From Acidimicrobiia bacterium (GTDB lineage: Bacteria > Actinomycetota > Acidimicrobiia > Acidimicrobiales > Acidimicrobilacustridaceae): DNA of 12,533 nucleotides. Location of the stretch: assembly GCA_018882825.1 (NCBI GenBank), contig VERC01000044.1:1-12533 (forward strand), given 5' to 3'. Each line of letters begins with the position of its first letter. The first letter of the stretch is position 1. The translations under genes and the position numbers were made by a program. Shown here piece by piece: positions 1-6,516 of the stretch. The notes under the pieces are model-generated. The model was not told where the DNA came from. It saw only the letters and a program-made list of their open reading frames with translations, and made no database searches.

Positions 1-2
1 AG

Positions 3-776
3 GAGGGTGAGGTCGAGAGTCCGAGTCCGCGTCCCCGCCGTATGGCGTCCGTTCCCGACCTCGTCGACGAGGAACCGGCGGCTGCACCGGAGGTGGCACC
101 GGCTGCGGCCGAGGTCATCGACGATCAGGCCTGGATCGCGTCCCGCGACGAGTCGATCGCCCCGATCACCTCGTCGCTCACCCGTCGCATCAAGCGGGCC
201 CTCTCCGACGAGCAGAACGAACTCCTGGCGTCGGTGGGCACGATCATGCCCAAGCAGTCGGCCATCGCCCTGCTGCCGCTGCCCGAGGCGCAGATCGAAC
301 GTTTCGAGGACCTCGCCCTCCCGGCGCTGGCCGATGCCGCCGCCGCCGGTGCGTCGTTGATGCCGAGCGGCGTGAAGACGACGCACACCTCGGTGGGTGA
401 TCTCGCCTCGGAACTGGCGTCCATGATCGTCATGCCCTTGCGGGAGCGCATCGAGTCGGCGATGTCCGAGGCCGCCAGTGACAAGGACGACCTCTCCCGG
501 CTCATCCGCGCCACCTATCGGGAGTGGAAGGGATCACGGGTCGATCACGAGGTCGACTTCGCCGTGCGCTCGGCCTGCAATCGCGGGATGCTCGACCGCC
601 TGACCCGAGGGTCGAAGGTCCGTTGGGTGGTGGCCGAGGCCGACGAGCCCTCGCCCGATTGCGAGGACAACGCCCTGGCCGGCGCCATCTCGAGTGGCAA
701 GCCCTTCCCCACCGGGCACATCGCGCCGCCGTTGCACCCGGGATGTCACTGTGCGGTCATGCCGGTGAGCGACTGA
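3..776 (+). CDS. Hypothetical protein with C-terminal Cys/His motif (5'-partial)
   Basis: I cannot assign a function. The frame is open to the left window edge. The ATG at 42 has no Shine-Dalgarno sequence and sits in a Glu/Pro/Ala/Arg-rich, probably disordered stretch, so the true start is probably outside the window. Numbering from that ATG, residues 1-25 are acidic and Pro/Ala-rich. Residues 30-180 look mainly helical and charged. The C-terminus (about 193-244) holds PDC (C207), a Gly-rich turn, H226, then HPGCHC (H232, C235, C237) near the end. This resembles the C-terminal signature of phage Mu gpF/SPP1 gp7-like head-morphogenesis proteins (Cys, then HPxCxC near the C-terminus), but only one Cys is present in the first half. 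No other phage gene is nearby, and the gene ends 49 bases before UPF0182. A DivIVA-like or otherwise coiled N-terminus upstream is possible but cannot be seen. The reading frame is secure; the family is not. Confidence 0.75.
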   Translation, partial: EGEVESPSPRPRRMASVPDLVDEEPAAAPEVAPAAAEVIDDQAWIASRDESIAPITSSLTRRIKRALSDEQNELLASVGTIMPKQSAIALLPLPEAQIERFEDLALPALADAAAAGASLMPSGVKTTHTSVGDLASELASMIVMPLRERIESAMSEAASDKDDLSRLIRATYREWKGSRVDHEVDFAVRSACNRGMLDRLTRGSKVRWVVAEADEPSPDCEDNALAGAISSGKPFPTGHIAPPLHPGCHCAVMPVSD

Positions 777-788
777 TCCGACCCGCGG

Positions 789-817
789 TCGTCACCGGTC
801 GATCCGACCCGTAGGCT
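789..817 (+). promoter_or_regulatory. Putative leaderless promoter of the UPF0182 gene
   Basis: A -35-like TCGTCA (789-794; 4 of 6 match TTGACA) is followed by a 17-base spacer and a -10-like TAGGCT (812-817), which fits the actinobacterial TANNNT pattern. The ATG at 826 lies 8 bases after the -10, where transcription would be expected to start. No Shine-Dalgarno sequence precedes that ATG. The transcript is therefore probably leaderless. This is read from sequence only. Confidence 0.45.
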
Positions 818-825
818 CGGGCACG

Positions 826-3800
826 ATGCGCGTTCCCACCGACATGCCCCAACGTCGACGGCGGGTCTCCCGGGGCCGGCTGGCGATCATCATCCTCGTC
901 GGAGTCGGCGCGTTGCTGTTCCTGTCGGTGCGGGGGCTGGCCGAGTTCTGGACCGACTACCTGTGGTTCGACTCCCTCGGGGTGCGCTCGGTGTTCACCG
1001 GCATCATCGGCGCGCGGATCGCTCTGGGTGCCATCTTCACCCTCGCCTTCTTCGTACTCGCCTTCGTCAACCTCCTCGTCGCCGACCGGATCGGCCCCGC
1101 CGAACGGCCGTCGGGACCCGAGGGTGATGTGCTCGATCGCTACCACGCCACCATCGGTCGCCGGTCGTTGTTGGTCAAGATCGTCGTGTCGCTGGTGCTG
1201 GCGCTGCTCACCGGTCTGGGCATGTCGAGTGACTGGCGCCAGTGGTTGCTGTTCACCAACGGCGGCAGTTTCGGCATCGACGACGCCACCTTCCAGACCG
1301 ACGTGGGCTTCTACGTGTTCAAGTTGCCCTTCTACACCTCGGTGGTGAACTGGCTGTTCGCCGCCGGCGTGATCATCCTCATGATGACGATCGTCGCCCA
1401 TTACGTGAACGGCGGCATCCGACTGCAGGTGCCGGGCCAGCGCGTGACCCCGCAGGTCAAGGCCCACGTGTCGGTCATCCTCGGACTGCTGGCGCTGGTG
1501 AAGATGGCCGACTACTGGCTGCAGCGCTACGCCCTGACCTACTCGACGCGGGGCACCGTCGACGGCGCCACCTATACCGACGTCAAGGCCCAGCTGCCGG
1601 CGATCTACCTGTTGATGATCATCGCCGCCCTCTCCTTCGTGTTGTTCATCGTCAACATCTGGCGGCGGGGCTGGACGCTCCCGGTGGTGGCCGTCGGCCT
1701 GTGGGCGCTCGTCTCGTTGGTGGCCGGTGTCATCTATCCGGCCTTCATCCAGCGGTTCGTGGTGGAACCCGAGGAGTCGGCCCCGAGACCCCGTACATCG
1801 ATCACAACATCGCCGCCACGCGCCAGGCCCTGGGGCTCGACGAGGTCGACACGCAGCCGTTCATCTACAGCCAGGACAAGGCCGTCGCCACCCAGAACAT
1901 CAACGCCAATCCGGGCACGATCCGCAACGTCAGGCTGCTCGATCCCTCGATCGTGAACCCCACCTTCCAGCGGCTGCAGAGCCAGTACGCCGCCTACCGG
2001 TTCAATCAACTCGACGTCGACCGCTATCCGATCCGCACCCCGGGTGGCGAGATCGCCACCACGCAGGTGGTGTTGGGCGCGCGCGACCTCGATGTGAACG
2101 GCATCCCCCAGAAGTCGTGGGAGGGCCAGCACCTCGCCTACACCCACGGCTACGGCGTGGCCCTGGCGCCGGCCAACGCCACCACCACCCAGGGTCGTCC
2201 GGACTTCCTGATCCGCAACGTGCCCGTCGTCGAGGACCGGGCCCGCATCGACGTGTCCATCGACACGCCCCAGACCTACTTCGGTGAGAACGTCGGCGGC
2301 TACGCCGTCACCAATGCCACCCGCGAGGAGGTCGATTACGTCGAGATCGACGGGTCGACCAAGTTCACGCAGTACTCCGGCGCCGGCGGTGTGAACATCG
2401 GCTCGTTCGCCCGTAAGGCCGCCTATGCGCTGCGGTTCTCCGACTGGAACCTGCTCGTCTCGAACTTCATCAACTCCGATTCGCGCATCATCTACCAGCG
2501 CGACGTGCGCAATCGGATCGAGCAGGTGGCGCCGTTCATGCAGTTCGATGCCGACCCGTATCCGGTGGTCTCCGGTGGTCGCATCGTCTACATCTTCGAC
2601 GGCTACACCACGACCGATCGCTATCCGAATGCCCAGCGCGCCGATTCGAGCGGACTCCCCGCGGCCAGCGGACTGTCGGGGGCGCGCTTCAACTACGTGC
2701 GCAACTCCGTGAAGGCCGTGGTCGACGCCTACGACGGTTCGGTGAAGCTCTATGTGGTCGATCCCTCCGACCCGATTGTGCGGGCATGGGAGAAGGCGTT
2801 CCCGGCGCTGTTCGCCGGTGTCGACGAGATGCCGGCCGGTCTGAAGGCGCACTGGCGCTATCCGGAGGATCTCTTCCGGGTCCAGACCAACATGTACGGC
2901 CGCTACCACATCTCCGATCCGCGGGCGTTCTACGAGAAGACCTCGAGTTGGTCGGTGGCCCAGGACCCGGGCGCCACGGCGGCCACCACCACGGCCATCG
3001 TCACCAACAGTGGGCTGCTCACCGCCGGCACCCCGGTGCGGGCCCGCGAGGTGCGCATCGACCCGGCGTACATGTTGGTGCGGTTGCCGGGTCAGGACTC
3101 GGAGTCGTTCGTGATGCTCCGCCCGTTCGTCCCCTACTCCGAGGACGACTCCAAGAAGACCCTGACCTCGTTCATGGTCGCCAACTCCGATCCGGCCCAG
3201 TACGGGAAGCTGACCGTCTTCGAGATGCCGTCCGGTTTCAACATCGACGGTCCCTCGATCGTGAACGCCAACATCCTCGCCGATCAGGCCGTGTCGGCCC
3301 GCCTGACGCTGCTCAACCAGCAGGGCTCGAAGGCGCAGCTCGGCGATCTCGTGCTCGTGCCGGTGGGCAATTCCATCGTGTACGTGCGACCGTTGTACGT
3401 GTCGTCGGACAACACCACGGCGGTGCCCGAACTCAAGGAGGTCATCGCCGTGTTCGGCGGTGAGGTCGTGATGCGACCCACCCTCAAGGAGGCCATACGG
3501 GTGCTGTTCCCGGGAGCCAGCCCCGAGACGTTCGAGTCGGTCACCGCCGATCAACCGGACGCCGGGGGCGGCAACGGCTCCGGCTCGACCACGACCTCGA
3601 CGACCATCCCCGGTCTGTCCACGACCACGACGACGACGGTGCCCAGCACGGGCAATGCCACCAAGGACCAGTTGATCGATCAAGCCGCCCGGGCGCTGGT
3701 CGATGCCGACGCCGCCCTGCGCAACGGTGATCTCGCCGGGTACCAGGCCAAGGTGCGCGAGGCGCAGGCCCTGTTGTCACGGGTCCAGGCCTCCGCCTGA
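826..3800 (+). CDS. UPF0182 family seven-TM membrane protein (frameshifted)
   Basis: This is a full-length UPF0182 (COG1615) protein of unknown function, common in actinomycetes and cyanobacteria, split across two frames. The first frame gives residues 1-319. After a basic N-terminus (MPQRRRR) there are about seven membrane segments near 18-36, 62-86, 115-133, 172-194, 213-231, 258-277 and 284-304. The family-typical DVGFYVFKLPFY lies at 159-170. The second frame resumes at ETPYIDHNIAATRQ (from 1785) and continues about 670 residues as the large, probably extracytoplasmic domain. A Gly/Ser/Thr-rich linker and a short Ala-rich helical tail end the protein. The restored length of about 991 aa is normal for the family. 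Homologues read straight through VEPxE...PYI, so one base appears to be missing at 1780-1785. That could be an assembly or sequencing error or a real inactivating mutation. The start at 826 is supported by the promoter spacing; the ATG at 844 is an alternative. Confidence 0.9.
1780..1785 (+). other. Frameshift site in UPF0182 (one base missing)
   Basis: Upstream, codons read in the frame of 826 through VEPEESA, ending with gcc at 1780-1782. Downstream, conserved sequence (ETPYIDHN) reads in the frame of the gag at 1785. Only two bases (cc) lie between, inside a CCCC run at 1781-1784, so one base is lacking. Adding one base restores VEPEESA-x-ETPYI. No canonical X_XXY_YYZ slippery heptamer is present in the upstream frame, which argues against programmed -1 frameshifting. 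Confidence 0.8.
3585..3638 (+). repeat. Low-complexity ACC/ACG Thr-codon tract
   Basis: Near-tandem ACC/ACG codons in the UPF0182 gene encode two Thr clusters, STTTSTTIPG and STTTTTT. This looks like an extended linker between the large extracytoplasmic domain and the C-terminal helical tail. Thr-rich linkers of this kind are common in secreted or surface proteins of actinomycetes and can be glycosylated; glycosylation here is inference. Confidence 0.7.
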
Positions 3801-3812
3801 GCCCGACCGTCG

Positions 3813-4931
3813 TCACAGCCGCCAGATGCGGGCGGCGTTGTCGCAGATGATCTTGCGCTTCTCGTCGGCGGGAATGTCGGCGAAGGCGCGTTCGATGAGG
3901 TCCTGGGAATCGGGCCAACTCGTCACCGGATGGGGGAAGTCGGTCGACCACAGCATGTTGTCGACGCCCACCTTGTGGCGCAGCAGGGTCAGCGCATCGG
4001 GTTCGTCGATGAACGTCACCGCGATGTTGCGGTGGAAGTAGGTGCTGGGGAGCTCCGAGATGTGCTCGAACGAGTAGCCCTGTCGCAGCACCATGTCGTC
4101 GATGACGTCGAGGTACCACGCGATCCACCCGAGGCCGGGTTCGACGAACACCAGCTGCAGCTCCGGATGGCGTTCGAGCACGCCTCCGAGGATCCACATG
4201 CCGAAGGCCTCGGCCGTCGACAGTGCCGCCATCGGCACCATCACGCCCTTGTAGGCGGTGGGGTCGCGACGGGTGAGGTCGTCGAGGTTGGTGTTCACCC
4301 CGATGTGACAGGCCAGGGGAAGACCGACCTCGCCGATGGCGTCCCACAGGGGGGCGTAGCGCTCGTCGTAGTAGTCGGGTTGTCCGATCTCGGTGGGAAA
4401 CACCGGGATCTGGAGGGCCTTGGCCCCATCGGCCGCCACCCGCTGCACCTCGGCGATGGCCGTGGGGATGTCGTTGATGGGGATCTGGTAGTTGACGATC
4501 AGCCGGCGCGGGTCGGCCGAGGCGAACTCGGTGAGCACGTCGTTGAAGGCGCGGGTCGCCTCGGCGATGCCTTCGCGCATGTTGCGGATGTAGCGGAAGG
4601 CCGACACCTCCGAGTAGATGACCTCGACGTCGATGCCGTCGAGGTCCATGTCGGCCAGTCGCGAGGGGCCGTCGCCGTATCCGGCGCGGGAGAACGCCGC
4701 ATGCTGGTTGCGGGTCATGGCGTCCATGTTCACCTTGGCCTGGGCCATGTTGGCCGCCATCGCTGCGGCGAAGGCCTGTTGGGCCTCGTCGTAGGCCGCG
4801 TGCCAGCGGGTGGCGAGCTTCGCCTTGATCTGGTCCTGGGTGATGGCCACGTGCGAATCGGCCGAGATGACGCGTTCACCGTTGCGGTCGAGGACGATCG
4901 CCGACTCGGTCAGGGCGGTGGGTGGGTTCAT
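3813..4931 (-). CDS. Amidohydrolase family protein (PF04909, COG2159)
   Basis: This is a metal-dependent TIM-barrel hydrolase or decarboxylase of the amidohydrolase-2 group (372 aa, typical length). Metal-site candidates are D25 and H27 in the N-terminal SADSHV motif, H209 in LACHIGVN, E264 in VFVEPGLGW and D331 in WSTDFPHP. The N-terminal motif is the reduced D-x-H form rather than the D/H-x-H of many amidohydrolases. The family includes ACMSD-like decarboxylases and C-C or C-N hydrolases, so the reaction cannot be fixed. It is the last gene of the five-gene operon, 38 bases after the thiolase-fold gene, which suggests it acts on a substrate or product of that pathway. The start is supported by GGAGGAG just upstream of the ATG. 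Its stop lies 12 bases from the convergent UPF0182 stop, with no obvious terminator hairpin between them. The protein is probably cytoplasmic, with no signal peptide. Confidence 0.9.
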   Translation of the reverse strand: MNPPTALTESAIVLDRNGERVISADSHVAITQDQIKAKLATRWHAAYDEAQQAFAAAMAANMAQAKVNMDAMTRNQHAAFSRAGYGDGPSRLADMDLDGIDVEVIYSEVSAFRYIRNMREGIAEATRAFNDVLTEFASADPRRLIVNYQIPINDIPTAIAEVQRVAADGAKALQIPVFPTEIGQPDYYDERYAPLWDAIGEVGLPLACHIGVNTNLDDLTRRDPTAYKGVMVPMAALSTAEAFGMWILGGVLERHPELQLVFVEPGLGWIAWYLDVIDDMVLRQGYSFEHISELPSTYFHRNIAVTFIDEPDALTLLRHKVGVDNMLWSTDFPHPVTSWPDSQDLIERAFADIPADEKRKIICDNAARIWRL

Positions 4932-4933
4932 GG

Positions 4934-4940
4934 CTCCTCC
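4934..4940 (-). promoter_or_regulatory. Ribosome binding site of amidohydrolase
   Basis: GGAGGAG on the minus strand lies a few bases before the ATG at 4931. It supports that start and independent translation of the last operon gene. Confidence 0.7.
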
Positions 4941-4969
4941 GTTCGGATGGTCGTGTCGGTGTTCGGGTG

Positions 4970-6121
4970 TCAGCGGTTCCGGGCGCCGAGGATGGTGCCA
5001 CTGCGGCCGGCGGTGACCAGCACGTGGCGGGCGCCGTCGATCTGGTTCGCGGCCGTGCCCCGCAATTGACGCACGCCCTCCACGATGTTGTTCATGCCGT
5101 GGATGTAGCCCTCGCCCAGCAGGCCGCCGTTGGTGTTCACCGGCAGTGAACCGCCGCGCCCGATGTGGCCGTCGGCGATGAAGTCGCGGGCTTCACCCCG
5201 ACCGCAGAAGCCGAAGGCCTCGAGCTGTTGGAACACGATGGGGCTGAAGTTCTCGTAGATCATGGCCACGTCGATGTCGTCGGGCGTGAGTCCGGCGCGG
5301 GCGTACAGGTCGGCTCCGAGGCTGGCGCCCTCGTCGAACCACGAGAGATCGTCATGGAAGTAGTTGAACATCTCGTGCCCGTCACGCAGGTGCATGGCTC
5401 CGTTGGCCAGGATGTCCACCCAGTCGGCGCCATGGGCCTCGGCCCGTTCGGCGCTGGTCACCACCAGTGCCACGCCGCCGTCGGACTCCAGACAGCAGTC
5501 GAGTTTGCGCAGGATCGGTTCCACGATCCAGCGCGACGCCTGATGATCGGCCAGGGTGATGGGTCGTTCGAAGAACTGGGCGTTGGGGTTCGTCGCCGCC
5601 CAGTCGCGGGCCACCACCGTGTAGCGGCCGAAGTCCTCGTTGGTGAGGCCGAAGTCGTGCATGTAGCGCTGGAAGGTGAGGGAGTAGATCTTGGCCGGGG
5701 TGTCGAGGCCGAAGGGGACGGCCCAGTTCCACGCCGGGTCGGGACTCGGGCGCACGGGTTGCCCGAAACGGTGCTGCGAGCGCTCGTTGAACGCCCGGTA
5801 GATCAGCACCGCCTCGGCCTGACCGCTCTCCACCGCAGCGGCGGCCAACTGCACGGTGGCGTTGGCCCCACCTCCACCGCCCCGCGTGCGGGCGCTGAAC
5901 CGGAGCAGTGGGATGCCCAGCGAGCGTATGAGGGCCAACTCGTCGTTGGTGTCCATCGAGAACGTCACCGAACCGTCGATCTCGTTCGAGGCGAACCCGG
6001 CGTCGCGCAGCGCGGCGATCGACGCCTCGGACGCCAGTCGCAGCGTCGATCGCCCCGAGTCCTGGGAGAACTCGGTGTGCCCGATACCGGCGATGACGGC
6101 GCGCCCCGGGTTCGTGCTCAT
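4970..6121 (-). CDS. Thiolase-fold protein, probable Ltp2-like retro-aldolase
   Basis: The protein (383 aa) has the SCP2/lipid-transfer thiolase fold. Examples are AGIGHTEFS at 11-19, ESGQAEAVLIY at 98-108, and a C-terminal FCGRGE (305-310)...PVNTNGGLLGEG (327-338) block. The thiolase active site is altered. The nucleophilic Cys position falls in the Gly run RGGGGGANA (about G83). The usual HDAF His is replaced by Y289 in YENF, and the usual GHP His by Y339 in GYIHG. Loss of the Cys plus two Tyr 50 residues apart is the pattern known from Ltp2, the steroid side-chain aldolase that works with a DUF35 partner. I infer C-C cleavage of a 3-hydroxyacyl-CoA rather than thiolysis. The gene starts with ATGA overlapping the DUF35 stop, so the two subunits are translationally coupled; no strong Shine-Dalgarno sequence is seen. 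Automated annotation may call it acetyl-CoA acetyltransferase, which the residues argue against. The substrate is unknown. Confidence 0.92.
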   Translation of the reverse strand: MSTNPGRAVIAGIGHTEFSQDSGRSTLRLASEASIAALRDAGFASNEIDGSVTFSMDTNDELALIRSLGIPLLRFSARTRGGGGGANATVQLAAAAVESGQAEAVLIYRAFNERSQHRFGQPVRPSPDPAWNWAVPFGLDTPAKIYSLTFQRYMHDFGLTNEDFGRYTVVARDWAATNPNAQFFERPITLADHQASRWIVEPILRKLDCCLESDGGVALVVTSAERAEAHGADWVDILANGAMHLRDGHEMFNYFHDDLSWFDEGASLGADLYARAGLTPDDIDVAMIYENFSPIVFQQLEAFGFCGRGEARDFIADGHIGRGGSLPVNTNGGLLGEGYIHGMNNIVEGVRQLRGTAANQIDGARHVLVTAGRSGTILGARNR

Positions 6122-6516
6122 CGCCCGGACCCGGCCAGACGGAACAGGGGGAGCACGGTGCCGTCGTGGTCGACGAAGCACACCTCGACCCGGGCATCGT
6201 TCAACGTGGGCGCCGGTTCGGCGTCGACGAGATTGGAGACGAGCCGGGTGCCCTCGTCGAGTTGCACGAGGATCACGATTCGCGGTTCGGCATCGGGTTC
6301 GGTGGGATGGCGCGACACGATCCACGTGAGGATCGTCCCGCGGCCCTGTGACTCGATCGCCCCCTGCTCGAGCGATCCGCATTCGGGGCACACGGGTGTC
6401 GGCGGATGGCGCACCGTGTCGCATGCCGCGCAGTGCTGGATGAGCAGTCGGCGCTGGGCCGCACCCTCCCAGAAGAAGGCATCGTCGAAGTCGAAGACCG
6501 GCGGGCGGATGGTCAT
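6118..6516 (-). CDS. DUF35 zinc-ribbon/OB-fold protein (Zn-ribbon OB-fold, COG1545)
   Basis: A 132-aa DUF35 protein. An N-terminal helix (FWEGAAQRRLLIQ) leads into a rubredoxin-like zinc ribbon with C29, C32, C43 and C46 (HCAACDT...VCPECGS). An OB-fold follows, with GRGTILTWIVSRHPTE and a C-terminal segment ending VEVCFVDHDGTVLPLFRL. Proteins of this family form complexes with thiolase-fold partners and act as accessory subunits. In ChsH2 the DUF35 domain activates the aldolase Ltp2. Here it stands alone, without the MaoC hydratase domain fused to it in ChsH2. Its stop overlaps the thiolase-fold start (ATGA at 6118-6121), and its start overlaps the CoA-transferase stop (6513-6516). AGGAG at 6525-6529, eight bases before the ATG, supports the start. 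It is probably the obligate partner of the next gene. Confidence 0.93.
   Translation of the reverse strand: MTIRPPVFDFDDAFFWEGAAQRRLLIQHCAACDTVRHPPTPVCPECGSLEQGAIESQGRGTILTWIVSRHPTEPDAEPRIVILVQLDEGTRLVSNLVDAEPAPTLNDARVEVCFVDHDGTVLPLFRLAGSGR

Noticed and set aside
1776..1790. Programmed ribosomal frameshift in UPF0182
   Set aside because: No X_XXY_YYZ heptamer in the upstream frame and no clear downstream stimulator; UPF0182 genes are normally a single frame.
1734..3683. A 649-codon open frame antisense to the UPF0182 gene
   Set aside because: It mirrors the second part of UPF0182. Its Gly/Arg/His/Val-rich composition is typical of antisense frames in GC-rich coding DNA, and no domain is recognisable.
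3801..3812. Terminator between the convergent UPF0182 and amidohydrolase stops
   Set aside because: The 12-base gap holds no inverted repeat or T run.
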